64,000 bases of DNA, taken from the NCBI GenBank assembly GCA_030374765.1, contig JARGXX010000095.1:1178001-1242000 (forward strand), read 5' to 3'. Source of the stretch: Agarophyton chilense. Taxonomy: Eukaryota > Rhodophyta > Florideophyceae > Gracilariales > Gracilariaceae. Positions 49,686 through 60,313 of the stretch are shown here, piece by piece. Position numbers and translations under genes: made by a program. Below the pieces are notes generated by a model. The model ran no database searches. It was given only the letters and a program-made list of their open reading frames with translations, and had not been told where the DNA came from. Each line of letters opens with the position of its first letter. Position 1 is the first letter of the stretch.

Positions 49686-52082
49686 TTACTGGGTTCCAAC
49701 GCTTTCCGCACGGGCAACCTTCGCAGCCTCGACCATGCTGGTCAAAGACGGAAGCACCTCCTTCCACTTGCGAGTCTTCAGACCGCAATCCGGGTTAACC
49801 CAAATACGTTCGCTGCTCAGACCACACTCCTTGAAAAGCTTAATACGCGACGCCATCGTTTCAGTCTTGGGAACGACTGGGGAGTGAATGTCGTACACAC
49901 CAGGCCCGATGTCGCGTGAGTAGCCATACTTGGCCAAAGCCAAAAGCATTTCATCACCAGAACGAGAGTTCTCAATCGTAAGAACGTCGGCATCCATTTG
50001 GTCAATAGCCTCAAGAATATCTTCAAAGTCAGAGTAACACAAATGTGTCACGATTTGTGTGGACGGCTGAACACCAGACGTACTAAGACGGAATGAGCGA
50101 ACCGCCCAACGCAAGTATTCTTTCCAGTTTTCGTGCTTCAGAGGTAGCCCTTCACGCAAAGCGGGATCATCAACCTGAATGATTTTGCATCCAGCTTGTT
50201 CCAAATCCAACACTTCCTCTCGCAGGGCTAGAGCAATCTGATATGCCTGTTCCTCACGAGAAACGTCCTTTCTCGGGAAAGACCAGTTCAATATCGTAGT
50301 TGCGCCGGTAAGCATTCCCTTGACCGGTTTCGTGGTCATAGCCTGCGCACTCTTAAACTCACGGATTGTCATCGGCTCCGTGCGAGACACATCGCCATAG
50401 ACAATGGGTGGGCGAACATAGCGATTTCCATAACTCTGTACCCATCCATTGCTAGTGAAGGTAAACCCAGAGAGTTTCACACCGAAGTACTCCACCATGT
50501 CCGTACGCTCTGGTTCTCCGTGAACGAAAACGTCCAAGCCAAGTGCTTCCTGTACGCCTATTACGTAGGCCAACTCCTTGTCGACACGAGCGTTGTATTC
50601 TTCGTCGCTGATGAGTCCCTTTCTGTGCTTGGTGTGCAGACGACGGAGTTCGGGAGTTTGGGGGAATGAACCGATAGTGGTAGTGGCATGGCCACCAGGG
50701 ACAGTGAATTGTTGTGGACGACGCTCTTCAAAAGAAGGCGAGCGGGTAAATAGACTTTCTTCCATAGCGGTACCGACGGCTTGTTGAATGGTTTGTGCCA
50801 TACTCGATGGTGTCACAGAGTCGGCGTTCGAAGCGACATTGTAGATAGTCTTCAGCTTCTGTACGGCGAAGCTCAGCCTGGGCCGAACTTCTTCCGGTAA
50901 GGATGATTCAGATTCGACGTCAACAGGAACGTATTGCAATGAGCAACTAGGCTGTATGACAATATTAATCGAATCATCAATGACAGATCGGATGGCAGCG
51001 AGCAAGGATGGAGCAGAGTCGTCATCAGTCCACACGGATCGGCCATCGATGATACCGGCACCAAGTCGCAGACCAGACGGGAAGCCACACTGCTTCAACG
51101 TGGAAAGATTATCGCCACGAGTAAAGTCAAGAGAAACAGCTGAAAGACCCGGCAACTTGCAAACCCACGGGAAAACGTCGACGTGAATGTCATCAAAGAA
51201 GGTGACGAGGTTGAGCGGTAGCTTTGAGGCCGCTAGGGCCGCGTAGGCAGTTTCGTACTGTGTCTTGAGTGATTGAGCTTCAGACAAAACAAGGGCTGGT
51301 TCATGAACTTGTACCTCTTTAACATTTCGAGCCTTGAGCAGATCCAACAACTGAGTGTACAACGGTAAAAGCTTCTGCAGCATTTGCGCAGGTTCAATAC
51401 CAGAGAGACGCGCGATGTACACGTAAGTAACCGGGCCAAGCACGACTGGGACGACATGTTCGACGCCGATTTCCTTTTGCGCATGCTCAATCTGCCTAAT
51501 ATATTGATCGAAGTTAGGCGACGGACAAATGTCCGCGTTTAACTCCGGAACAAGGTAATGATAGTTTGTACCAAAATACTTGGACATGTCTAATGCAGGG
51601 GCATCATCGACACCACGAGCCATTGCAAAATACGTGGGAAGACCAGGGGCAACATTCTGAAAGCGGGCTGGAACACATCCCAAGCGAACAGTCCAGTCGA
51701 GGACGTGATCGTATAAGGTATGGTCTCCGACTGCAACAGAATCGATACCAGCGGAACGCTGCGCGTGAAGAGCGTCGTTGAGAACGGAATCAGAAATGGC
51801 CTCAAGAGCGGCATCGGTAATAATGTCAGCCCAATAGTTCTCGACGGCCTTCTTCATCTCTCGGTTGCGTCCAATACGCGGATAACCAAGAGTGGCCGTA
51901 GAGCAAGCAGTGACTTCTTTCATAGTTACAGATGCAAAGTTTGAACAGGAAGCGATACGGATCGGGGGATTAAAGGAAGAGCAACTGCAGGATTGGGATC
52001 GGGATGCCCGCACCATGCAAGAGATGGGGCTCGGTTTAAATACTGTGAAAGACAGCGAGCGGAGAACCCCCGTGGCTTGCAT
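49686..52082 (-). CDS. METE: Cobalamin-independent methionine synthase, 798 aa
   Basis: Transfers a methyl group from methyltetrahydrofolate polyglutamate to homocysteine, giving methionine without vitamin B12. LGYPRIGRNREMKKAVE is the family N-terminus and starts ~64 residues in; the preceding Ser/Cys/Arg-rich stretch may be a plastid or mitochondrial targeting sequence, or a downstream ATG (e.g. at MKEVTACST) may be used. C-terminal catalytic domain: TTTIGSFPQTPELR, HGEPERTDMVEYFG, IQVDDPALREGLPL, THLCYSDF (zinc His and Cys), IENSRSGDE, and VNPDCGLKTRKW (zinc Cys). Length and motifs are complete, and there are no introns. Presence of METE implies the organism need not have B12 for methionine synthesis. 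Confidence 0.96.
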   Translation of the reverse strand: MQATGVLRSLSFTVFKPSPISCMVRASRSQSCSCSSFNPPIRIASCSNFASVTMKEVTACSTATLGYPRIGRNREMKKAVENYWADIITDAALEAISDSVLNDALHAQRSAGIDSVAVGDHTLYDHVLDWTVRLGCVPARFQNVAPGLPTYFAMARGVDDAPALDMSKYFGTNYHYLVPELNADICPSPNFDQYIRQIEHAQKEIGVEHVVPVVLGPVTYVYIARLSGIEPAQMLQKLLPLYTQLLDLLKARNVKEVQVHEPALVLSEAQSLKTQYETAYAALAASKLPLNLVTFFDDIHVDVFPWVCKLPGLSAVSLDFTRGDNLSTLKQCGFPSGLRLGAGIIDGRSVWTDDDSAPSLLAAIRSVIDDSINIVIQPSCSLQYVPVDVESESSLPEEVRPRLSFAVQKLKTIYNVASNADSVTPSSMAQTIQQAVGTAMEESLFTRSPSFEERRPQQFTVPGGHATTTIGSFPQTPELRRLHTKHRKGLISDEEYNARVDKELAYVIGVQEALGLDVFVHGEPERTDMVEYFGVKLSGFTFTSNGWVQSYGNRYVRPPIVYGDVSRTEPMTIREFKSAQAMTTKPVKGMLTGATTILNWSFPRKDVSREEQAYQIALALREEVLDLEQAGCKIIQVDDPALREGLPLKHENWKEYLRWAVRSFRLSTSGVQPSTQIVTHLCYSDFEDILEAIDQMDADVLTIENSRSGDEMLLALAKYGYSRDIGPGVYDIHSPVVPKTETMASRIKLFKECGLSSERIWVNPDCGLKTRKWKEVLPSLTSMVEAAKVARAESVGTQ

Positions 52083-52653
52083 CGGGAAGGTGAGAGTGTT
52101 GGCCTAGATGAGTCACACCATTGATTGGATGCTCACATACAAATGAGGGGCTTCACAGGCGGAGTTGGTAGACGCCACGAGTTTCGGGATGGGGGCACGC
52201 GGGGCGCCCCTCGGACGATGGGGCGCAGTTTGTGCGGCTGAGATAGATGCGGATCACTAACGTGACTATCGATATTTGTGACAGATGTATCTGTCGTCTC
52301 GACCTAAGAGAGCCACGTGCTGTTCATTTATGAAGGAAGGTGGGGCTGTTGTGCGTGGATGACATAGAGTAAGCAAAAGGATTCGAGAGTCGTGAGCTCC
52401 TTCTGGCAGACGGCAGAATGGTTTGCGGAAAACACATAGAAGGGGGCGGGGAAACGGGCAGGTTGAACAAAAAGTCGTTCCGCTCCATGCGTTTTCCACC
52501 GTCTCAACCACAGCTGTCCGCATTCCAAAACCGCAACCAATTAACGCCCGCCAGCAATAACACACGCTCGCCCAATTGCGCAGCGCGCGAAACAAAAGAC
52601 AGCAACAAGCATCGAGAAAACCAGAAGTTCCTTCGCGCGACTGGCATGTCACG
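52083..52653. other. Divergent intergenic region, METE / fucosyltransferase-like gene
   Basis: No gene or RNA gene supported. The downstream frame opens from 52576 without an ATG until 52654. Confidence 0.4.
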
Positions 52654-54579
52654 ATGCATCCAAGTGGCCGAGCTTCTTCAGCTTATCGGGCACGCCGTCG
52701 CAAGAGCTCCGGCTTCAACTTTCGCGCGCCTATCCTCCTACTTCTTCTTCTCCTCCTCCTTCTTCTTCTGTACGGAAACAAAAACTCGGATTCTATCGCG
52801 TTGCAACCTCGCTCTGCTCGACATATTCGGCGCTGCATATCTTCTGTTTTTGCATGCTCTTCTTCGCAGGCGTTTCCGAACGTGTCTGGTGACCATTTTC
52901 ATCATATTTGTTCCGTTGCTTGGCTGCAATCAGATTCCTCTTCGTTTAACAGTTCTCGCTTTTCGTTAGTGGTGCCGGACGTAGAATGGCATTTTTCTCG
53001 CGCCTACAATCTTGCATCGTTTCAATCTGTGTGTGATGTCCTTTTCTTGCAGCCGTGTCGTACCGTTCATACACCGGAAGGCGTGTTTCGTCTCGCGGAT
53101 CGTGCAAGAAAACATGACGCTTTTTTCGTGGCGTCACCAAGAGTATTACCTATATTGGTGTCCCGCTCTTTATTCATGAGTGTCGCAGGGTTCGATGAAC
53201 GTACCAGGAGTGAAAAAGCGGCTATGGCATACATATCACAGCAGTTTGGCACCATGGGCGTTGCAGAACGTTTTCTACAAAGCAAGCACCATACATCCGA
53301 AAGTGATGTACAAGAATGGCAAGAACAGCTGTTGCTGCCTTTCGCCGTACCTTGGAAGGTACAAAATGCATCGCGATACGAAGTGAAGCAGCACAAAGAG
53401 CTGCGGATTGTGAAGCAAGCTAAACTATCGGAATACTCGCTAGATGATGGCGTCGTACAGGATGCGAATCAACAAGCTGTGTTTACGGTTCTGCACGATA
53501 CGTATGACGTGCCTTGGTTGCTGCTTGTTAGCATGACGGCACAGCAACGGGCATGGCTTTACAATGGACTGAAAACAAAATACAAATCGATAATGGTTAT
53601 TCACGTGGCACATGGGCTGGGAAATCGTCTTCGGGCGTTGACAGGAGCGAAATCATTTGCAGACGGCACATGGCGCATGCCGATAGTGGTGTGGGAGCGA
53701 GATGCACATTGCGGAGCTTTGTTTGAGGAGCTTTTCAAAGTGGACGACGAACTGGTGGTACTAAACGGAATGGATGTCAGATGGCCGTTTGAAGAAGAAC
53801 GACGATCAGACGGGGCTTGGATGCAATGGTGGTTGTACAACTACATGAGTGCGGAAGGTGGTGTGAAAGATGAGCCGTTGAAAGATGGGGCACAGCATCA
53901 TGTGTACTACCGCGGGGCGTATGTTCCTAAAGTGAAACATGAGGACTTGCTGAAGAACATGAACGCGGTTCTACGGAGATTGCGACCTGTGTCGCAGGTG
54001 ATGGACAGGGTGGAGGAGATTTCGGAAAGACTGAAGACATCGATAGGAGTTCACATTCGACACAGCGATCCGCGAAACGAATTGGAAGGGTTGAGTGGCA
54101 GGCAGCTGTACGGGGAATCCGAAACAGAAGTGATTCGGTACTGGCGCTCTGTGAGCGAGGCGAAGAGCTTCGGAAAGGAAATCCAGCGCATTTGGGAGGG
54201 GGCAGGAACAAGCGGGTCGGAGGTGTTCGTGGCGACGGACTGTCGGAAATGCAGGGAAGAGCTGGGCGACATCTTGGGGGAGTCGGTATGGTGGATGGAA
54301 GGGGACGCGGGCGGATGCGAGGGTGGTGGTGAGCGCAGCGCGGAATGCGTGGCGTGGGCGACAGCGGAGCTGTGGGCGCTGAGCCGATGCGAGCGGGTGC
54401 TGGGCAGTATGTGGAGCAGCTTCTCGGAGGTGGCGGGGCGACTGGCAGGTGGCGTGCGCTACGCGGGCGCGGACTTCGGGCGCGTGGGCACGGAGGAGTG
54501 GGCGCCGGCGGTGCGCGCCGTGGCCGACAGAGTGTGGACGAAGCACGACGACAAACGACGGCGTGAGGACGGGGTTTGA
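52654..54579 (+). CDS. Fucosyltransferase-like type II membrane glycosyltransferase, 641 aa
   Basis: ATG 52654 gives a short Arg-rich cytosolic tail followed by an almost pure Leu membrane anchor (~26-40), the layout of a Golgi enzyme. In the luminal part, HVAHGLGNRLRALTGAKSFA is the GDP-binding GLGNR-like block, VHIRHSDPRNE corresponds to the H-x-R-x-S/T-D motif, and FVATDCRKCREELGD plus CERVLGSMWSSFSEVAG are the C-terminal blocks shared by GT-B fucosyltransferases (GT23/GT65/NodZ-like). The N-terminal luminal half (~80-330) is unlike them and may bind the acceptor. GC content is high towards the 3' end, opening long shadow frames on the other strand. Donor GDP-fucose is inferred. Confidence 0.65.
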   Translation: MHPSGRASSAYRARRRKSSGFNFRAPILLLLLLLLLLLLYGNKNSDSIALQPRSARHIRRCISSVFACSSSQAFPNVSGDHFHHICSVAWLQSDSSSFNSSRFSLVVPDVEWHFSRAYNLASFQSVCDVLFLQPCRTVHTPEGVFRLADRARKHDAFFVASPRVLPILVSRSLFMSVAGFDERTRSEKAAMAYISQQFGTMGVAERFLQSKHHTSESDVQEWQEQLLLPFAVPWKVQNASRYEVKQHKELRIVKQAKLSEYSLDDGVVQDANQQAVFTVLHDTYDVPWLLLVSMTAQQRAWLYNGLKTKYKSIMVIHVAHGLGNRLRALTGAKSFADGTWRMPIVVWERDAHCGALFEELFKVDDELVVLNGMDVRWPFEEERRSDGAWMQWWLYNYMSAEGGVKDEPLKDGAQHHVYYRGAYVPKVKHEDLLKNMNAVLRRLRPVSQVMDRVEEISERLKTSIGVHIRHSDPRNELEGLSGRQLYGESETEVIRYWRSVSEAKSFGKEIQRIWEGAGTSGSEVFVATDCRKCREELGDILGESVWWMEGDAGGCEGGGERSAECVAWATAELWALSRCERVLGSMWSSFSEVAGRLAGGVRYAGADFGRVGTEEWAPAVRAVADRVWTKHDDKRRREDGV

Positions 54580-54899
54580 ATTTTCGGACGCGCGCGCTCT
54601 TTGTCTCTTTTTGTAGCCGTTGGCGGCTTGGCACTGGCGCGTGCAGGTCGCGCGCCAGCGCGCGGGGACGACTGCCACCCGCCCCCACGCCCGTGTCGAA
54701 CGCCCATGGCTTGCTTGTTCTTGCGCGTGGCGCGTAGAAAGCGGTCGCGGTGTGTGCGTGTCTGTCGTTGCGTTTGTGCTGCGCGCGCGCGTCGTCAGCC
54801 CTCCCTGAAAGCGGCTGACCGTCTCAACCGCCGCTCACCTTGACCCCGTTGTACGTTATCCGCCCCCAAGCGCTCTGCGCAATACACTCTGCCCGTTCC

Positions 54900-57128
54900 A
54901 TGGCGCTTGTCGCCGCCAACCACGCGCGCCCCCCGCCCGCGCGTACCGAGGCCGTCAGCGTCGTCATCAACGCCAGGCCGTTGCTGCCGTTTGAAGTCGC
55001 TGATAATGCCGCCTGCGCCCTGTTTCACCGCACCTCCCCGCCGTGCGTCTCGCTCAGAAGGCCGCCTGCCGCCGACGTGCACTTCCCCCAATTCGACGCC
55101 GCCTACTTTGCCACCAACAACTGCAAGCCCGATGCGCTCTACTTGCAACACGTGCGCCCAAAGTTGGACGCCCTCTTCTCCGGCGTTAATGTCACCGTCT
55201 TCGCCTACGGCCAGACTAGTGCGGGCAAGAGTTTCACCATGTCTCACCTTACCGATTGCGTTGCACGAGACGTCTTCCAGCTCAAGAGAGCTGCTGAAAG
55301 GGCGCGCCGAACCGTGGTTGTGCGTGTCGGATTCGTCGAGATTTACAAGGAGCGAATTAGAGATCTCGTCGACGCCAACTCCAGGCCGGCCGTTCCGGTG
55401 CAGGTCCGCGAGAGACGCGTCAAGGCCGCTAAGCATGTCTTCTTGGATGGCGCCCGCGAGCGATGCGTTCAGGATGAAAATGCACTTGTTTCAATCATCC
55501 GTGATGGTAACGTAGTCCGCCGTACCGCTGCCACCGGCATGAATGCCTCCTCGTCCAGGAGTCACTCTGTCATCACCATTACTGTCCAGCAGGAGAGCGA
55601 GGGCAATGAATGCTTGTTTTCAAAGTTGCATCTTGTTGATTTGGCCGGCAGCGAACGCGTCAAACGAACTGCTGCACAAGGCACTAGGTTTGAGGAAGGC
55701 GTCCAGATAAATAAGGGTCTATTCGCGCTCGCAAAAGTCATATCCGCATTGGCTGATAAGGTTGGTCATGTCCCATATCGCGATAGTAATCTTACCCGAT
55801 TATTACAAGACAGTCTCGGCGGAAACGCAAAGACGCTATTGATTGCATGTGTGTCACCGGCCGATTCCAGTCGCGAAGAAACTCTGGGTACGCTTCGATA
55901 TGCTGCGCGCGCAAAACGTATTCAGAACAAACCTGTGGTGAATACTGAGCCCGATAGCGTCGAGATTTCTGATTTGCGTGCAGCGCTTGCGAGGGCACGC
56001 TCTCAGATTGCTTCGCTTGTGGCGGAGAATGAGAGACTAAGAGGAAGGGGCAAACGAATCGCCTCGCCGCGCTCACCGCTCCCCAGTACCGCTGGCGTGC
56101 TTCATCATGCTCAGGCCGGCTGCGGCGTAAGTCCGAAGCGAGTGGAAGCCACTGGAGGGAGAGATGAAGGGCTGGTGAATGGCTTGAGGGAGCGGATTAC
56201 CAAACTTGAGAATGTGCTGGAAGCGGCGGGCATTGTTGTTGAACCAGCTGCACGAAGTCCATTGAGAAAGATTCGCCATTTCGCCTTGAGGGAGGATGAT
56301 AGCAGAGCGCCGAAGAGACGCCCACGTGTTCTAAGAGATTCCAGATCCAAGGCATGTAGTTTTGATGCACACGGCAGTGAAAAGAGGCAGATCACTATTG
56401 GGCGAACTCAGTCGGAGAAGACGTTGCCCGCCGCAAGACGAAATTTCGGCAACCGTCCCTTTCCCATTGCCGTGGAACAGGACGTTGTGGAGTCCAATGG
56501 ATATGTGGATGAACTTGAGAACAAGGTTGTGAATGTATTGTCGGCCCATCGAATGGATGAGATGAAACGCACTTTCGCGGAACGATTGCAACAGGCTGAG
56601 GAGGATAAGACTGCTATTGACAGTGCGAGGTTGAAACTTGTCAAACGACTGTCATCCACTCAAAAGAAGCATGAGCGAGAGATTGAAGAACAGAAGAGTG
56701 CTCATCAGGCGCAGATGGCTGACATCAGGTCTCGTTTGGCTGACGTGAAAAGGTTGGAAGCCGAAATCGTCCGAATGAGCAAGATGCGAGATGGAAGCGA
56801 TGCAGCGCGAAAGAAACTTATTGCAAAAGTTGAGTCGGCCGAGAAGTCTCGAGATGAGGCCATATCAAGATTGACGGACGTTGTTGGTCGCTCGGAAATA
56901 ATCAAGAGAAACTTGGTGAAGGAAAACAAGGAATTGTCAAAGAGGGAACGTATGATCAAGGTGGAATTGAATCGCCGCAAGATATGTACAGAAAGGCGAC
57001 AAGCTGTGATTAACCGCTTGAGACTGGAGAATGAGACATTGAGAATTCAGTTGCGTGATATTGGACGACAACAAGTACGACGTGCTAATTCGGGAATCAC
57101 TTCTACTAGCACGCGTACCGAGTGCTGA
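54900..57128 (+). CDS. N-terminal-motor kinesin, kinesin-4-like, 742 aa
   Basis: ATG 54900 gives a motor domain of ~350 residues: P-loop GQTSAGKS (about 104-111), switch I NASSSRSH, switch II DLAGSE, and the microtubule-binding HVPYRDSNLTRLLQDSLGGNAKTLLIACVSP. The neck reads RYAARAKRIQNKPVVN, the pattern of kinesin-4 (KIF4/chromokinesin) motors, which regulate microtubule length and midzone structure. The tail has a coiled coil (~560-735, heptads with Lys/Glu) but is much shorter than in animal KIF4 (~1,230), and there is no visible Cys-rich C-terminal domain. Single exon. Subfamily assignment rests on the neck and motor signature only; a divergent kinesin-7 is an alternative. Confidence 0.9.
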   Translation: MALVAANHARPPPARTEAVSVVINARPLLPFEVADNAACALFHRTSPPCVSLRRPPAADVHFPQFDAAYFATNNCKPDALYLQHVRPKLDALFSGVNVTVFAYGQTSAGKSFTMSHLTDCVARDVFQLKRAAERARRTVVVRVGFVEIYKERIRDLVDANSRPAVPVQVRERRVKAAKHVFLDGARERCVQDENALVSIIRDGNVVRRTAATGMNASSSRSHSVITITVQQESEGNECLFSKLHLVDLAGSERVKRTAAQGTRFEEGVQINKGLFALAKVISALADKVGHVPYRDSNLTRLLQDSLGGNAKTLLIACVSPADSSREETLGTLRYAARAKRIQNKPVVNTEPDSVEISDLRAALARARSQIASLVAENERLRGRGKRIASPRSPLPSTAGVLHHAQAGCGVSPKRVEATGGRDEGLVNGLRERITKLENVLEAAGIVVEPAARSPLRKIRHFALREDDSRAPKRRPRVLRDSRSKACSFDAHGSEKRQITIGRTQSEKTLPAARRNFGNRPFPIAVEQDVVESNGYVDELENKVVNVLSAHRMDEMKRTFAERLQQAEEDKTAIDSARLKLVKRLSSTQKKHEREIEEQKSAHQAQMADIRSRLADVKRLEAEIVRMSKMRDGSDAARKKLIAKVESAEKSRDEAISRLTDVVGRSEIIKRNLVKENKELSKRERMIKVELNRRKICTERRQAVINRLRLENETLRIQLRDIGRQQVRRANSGITSTSTRTEC

Positions 57129-57351
57129 TGGCAAGTTTTTGAGTTACTAATATTTTTCTTGTACATAACATTTATCTTACCATACACGGTATCCTTCTAC
57201 CGTTGTTAATGGCTTCACGGTATGGATTTTACTTCACTATCCTGTACTTCATTTTTTTGTTTATATCTAAAGTTACCGTACCTATTGACACCGGAATTCA
57301 AGTTGTTTTAAGTCCCGGTGTACTTCACAAAAACGTTCACTCTTAATGGTT

Positions 57352-58032
57352 TCATCTTTCGGAGGTGGCGGCGTAATTCTGTGGGGGATTGATTTCTACA
57401 AACGGTTCCCGTTCAGCAGAGAGTGGGTTCTCGTGGTTGCAGCAAAAGAACGCGACAGCGCAGATGACAACAATGAGAATAACCACATTTCGCAAGGCGC
57501 CCAAAAGCCATTGTAACGCACTTGTCCCGTTGCTTGATACTACGCCGTCGGCGACAGCGCCAGTCGCAGGCGGCGCAACACTCTCATTTGAAAATGAGAG
57601 GTTGTATTCCAACCAGCAGCTTCCCTTGACGATGTACAAATCTTGTTCGAAGCTCCAGCCCTCGCAATGCACGGACCATTCGTCAATTTGCACGCTCCTA
57701 TCCACCGCCGCAATACACTCCCATTTCGGAATTGGGTTTCCGTCTGCATCGGGATCTACGCCGGCATTGTAGCAGTCCACCCGCGGTGGGTAGAGCTCAT
57801 TTCGGTCGCTAGCATTTCCACCCGAACATGTGAGTTGTGGGCGTGGCACCGTTCGACGGGGAGTTGTGAAGGTGTTTGCGAAAAAGGCTAGCTTAACCAA
57901 ACCCGGCAAGTATACACGGTCGGGATTCACTGTTGAGCCACCGAAAGCATTGCCTACATGCTCTGCACCGGAGCTCAGGGCTGCAGCAAATGATAAAGAT
58001 AGTGATATGGCTAGAAGTGATGAGAAATACAT
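57352..58032 (-). CDS. SARAF-like protein (store-operated Ca2+ entry regulator family), 226 aa
   Basis: ATG 58032 starts a good signal peptide (MYFSSLLAISLSLSFAAALSSG); the frame extends upstream but without ATG. The luminal part has the paired-Cys pattern of SARAF/TMEM66: RRTVPRPQLTCSGGNAS, RVDCYNAGVD, PKWECIAAVDRSV, SVHCEGWSFEQD-YIVKGSCWLEYNL. One membrane helix follows (~172-192, NVVILIVVICAVAFFCC), then a short cytosolic tail with an acidic-Pro end. In animals this ER protein damps STIM-Orai calcium entry through its luminal domain. Here the cytosolic tail is short, so the animal-type regulation may not apply. Confidence 0.85.
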   Translation of the reverse strand: MYFSSLLAISLSLSFAAALSSGAEHVGNAFGGSTVNPDRVYLPGLVKLAFFANTFTTPRRTVPRPQLTCSGGNASDRNELYPPRVDCYNAGVDPDADGNPIPKWECIAAVDRSVQIDEWSVHCEGWSFEQDLYIVKGSCWLEYNLSFSNESVAPPATGAVADGVVSSNGTSALQWLLGALRNVVILIVVICAVAFFCCNHENPLSAEREPFVEINPPQNYAATSER

Positions 58033-59427
58033 GCTTGGTGAGGTGGCAGATGCTGTGGGGTGCTCATACAAGGCGGCCTCGCAAATGACAATGAATCCAC
58101 CGTTTTTGTGTGTCAGAGTTGACAATAGAGCGTCCGTGAGTTTTCATACGCATGTCCGTGAGCGAGCGGTTGGGGTCAGCAAAATGCTCGTGTGTGGCGT
58201 GACGTTGTGGGCGGCGCATTTTAATTGCAGCGCGGCAACCTGGGCCCCGGTTGCATCCAAATTCAATGTTTTACGTTTGGCTGTGGCATCGACAGGTGAA
58301 CCACTTTCAAACCTCAGGAGTCCTCCGCAGACCGAAAGTATCCAGGCGTCGATGCAAAGCGTTGTTCTCGCGAGTTCGATATCGGTTGGGGTGGCACGAT
58401 AGAGGCTGAAGCTCTCCGGGCCGCAGGCGTTCTAGGTGGCACTACAAATTAACGGGCCGTTGATGAGATTTCGGAGAAAAGTTGGACCGTTCATCCGCCC
58501 GTGCCGTTGGACTATGTTCCTGAGATTTATCGCGAGACACGACCAAGCGAAGAATCCAACAAAGACATATCAGGAAGGCCCGACTGAAGCTTCGACGAGA
58601 GTGAACCATTGAGTTCCGATAGCTTGACTGCCCACTTGTTTTAGTCCCAGATACTTGTTTTGAATCAATCTTACATGCTCCAGGTTTTCGGTATCGAGTC
58701 CAGGCAAACATCGTGTGTGAAAAAGCGCCAACTTCCGCTGCCAATGAAGTTGCCTTCTGTTTTCAAGTCTGTTCAGGGAGTGGGGAGCAATTCAGAGCTT
58801 CTACAGAAATCTGCACAAATACGTTGTTAGAAGTTCTATCTCCGACGACCTGCATTTATTCACGCCGCAGCTACACTGATTTGTCGCGAACTAGGCTCGC
58901 GACGTCATCGGAAAAGGGAAGCAGGCTCAACCACACATTTCGTTCATGAAACGTCTACATCCAGCAGCCTCATGAGTTTCCAACGAACAGAGCACAATGC
59001 TTGGAAATGTTTGCTTGGTTCTATGTTAAATCCATGACTTTATAACGAAGACACATATGATAGTTCACAATTCCTTCTATTCGCATCCTTGCCCGTGTCA
59101 TGTCATAGCCTCTCAGGGTTGACTTGGAAGAAATGCTGTCATAAGGAAGGCATCTCCTCGCCGCATAGGGTGGGGTTTACCCGTAGGGAGGGGGGGCGGG
59201 CGGGAATGTGAAACGATGCTCAAAACCAGATGACTGGTGAACTCAGACAAGGGAGATTATATCCTCCCCTGTGAGGCGTGGAATTCACATAGCATAGGAC
59301 ATCACCCTCTCAATGCCGTGTTTGAGGTGAAATGTGAAATGTGTAATAAAGCCCCCCTCTCACAGTTGGTGGTGATGAACAAGTCTACAAGATTTTCACC
59401 TCAACCTGAAGGCCGTCATATTTTGTT
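58033..59427. other. Non-coding region, SARAF-like to PSMA3
   Basis: About 1.4 kb with only short frames on both strands. A G-rich tract (GGGAGGGGGGGCGGGCGGG, near 59190) may form a G-quadruplex. No gene supported. Confidence 0.45.
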
Positions 59428-60201
59428 TTATTCTTCCATATCAGAATCAGCCTCTGCTTCTCGCTTTGCTTCCTCATGAATTTTTTGCACCATATCCCGG
59501 GGCACCATAGCTGCGGACTGACCATCCCTTACCCATATCATTTCAATTTCATATTCCTTGTCCTTACTGTCATCATGTACACTGACGACGATCCTTGCTA
59601 AATCCTTGACTGCTTGTTCGCAAGAGATCTGCGGCGTTTTTTCTTTGTCGTTGAGCGAAAGTTTTTCAAGTTCTGTTCGGGCCGCTTGCTTTCCCTTTCC
59701 ATAGGCGCATGCATAATACCTATACGCAACGCCGCTCGGTTCAATCATATAAAGCTGGGCGCCCTCCTTTTCTCCGTTATGAACTCCCAGCAAAATCGCA
59801 CACCCGAAAGGACGAAGATGCCAATGTAATGTATAGAGATGAACAAAATGCGCTAAGCGATCGGCGAGAATAGCCCCGGGGATAGGTCTTCCATAAAAGT
59901 CAAGATAGTTTTCACACTCTTTGCGTGCACGGTCGACAATTACTCGACCATCGGAGATCAAGCCGCAGACAACGAGCGAGGCATGTTTATCGACAATGTG
60001 GGCGCGACGCAGAGAGCCCGGCACGAGCATCTTCGAAATGATCGTCTTCTCCAACGCTAGAACGACGCCGTCTTTGCACCGGATTCCCATGCATGTCCCG
60101 GAGTTCTCTACTGCCTTGGCTGCATATTCGATCTGAAAGACGCGCCCATCAGGCGAGAACGTTGTCGATGAAAGATCGTATCCTGTGCCGATAGATGCCA
60201 T
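59428..60201 (-). CDS. PSMA3: 20S proteasome subunit alpha-7 (PSMA3/PAG1), 257 aa
   Basis: The N-terminal GTGYDLSSTTFSPDGRVFQIEYAAKAV is the alpha-ring signature of this specific subunit, with GCAILLGV and YRYYACAYGKGKQAARTELEKL following. The acidic C-terminal tail (EADSDMEE) is also characteristic. The subunit sits in the outer heptameric ring of the 20S core and is not catalytic. Complete, single exon, ATG 60201. Divergent from the HisRS gene with 112 bp between the start codons. Confidence 0.95.
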   Translation of the reverse strand: MASIGTGYDLSSTTFSPDGRVFQIEYAAKAVENSGTCMGIRCKDGVVLALEKTIISKMLVPGSLRRAHIVDKHASLVVCGLISDGRVIVDRARKECENYLDFYGRPIPGAILADRLAHFVHLYTLHWHLRPFGCAILLGVHNGEKEGAQLYMIEPSGVAYRYYACAYGKGKQAARTELEKLSLNDKEKTPQISCEQAVKDLARIVVSVHDDSKDKEYEIEMIWVRDGQSAAMVPRDMVQKIHEEAKREAEADSDMEE

Positions 60202-60313
60202 ACTGAACTACTTTCAACACAAATCCGATGACGGATACGAGACAGGTATGGTGTCAGTCTCTATGAAATAATGATTCAAGAGGAATTGAAGGAGCTGTGT
60301 CAGTTTAGAGGCT
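60202..60313. promoter_or_regulatory. Compact divergent promoter, PSMA3 / HisRS
   Basis: Only 112 bp separate the two start codons if the proposed HisRS exon 1 is right. No canonical TATA box is obvious; both genes would have to be driven from this stretch. Confidence 0.45.

Noticed and set aside
53927-54688. Long minus-strand ORFs opposite the fucosyltransferase-like gene
   Set aside because: Extreme Pro/Arg/Ala/Ser composition typical of shadow frames in GC-rich coding DNA; the plus frame has family motifs.
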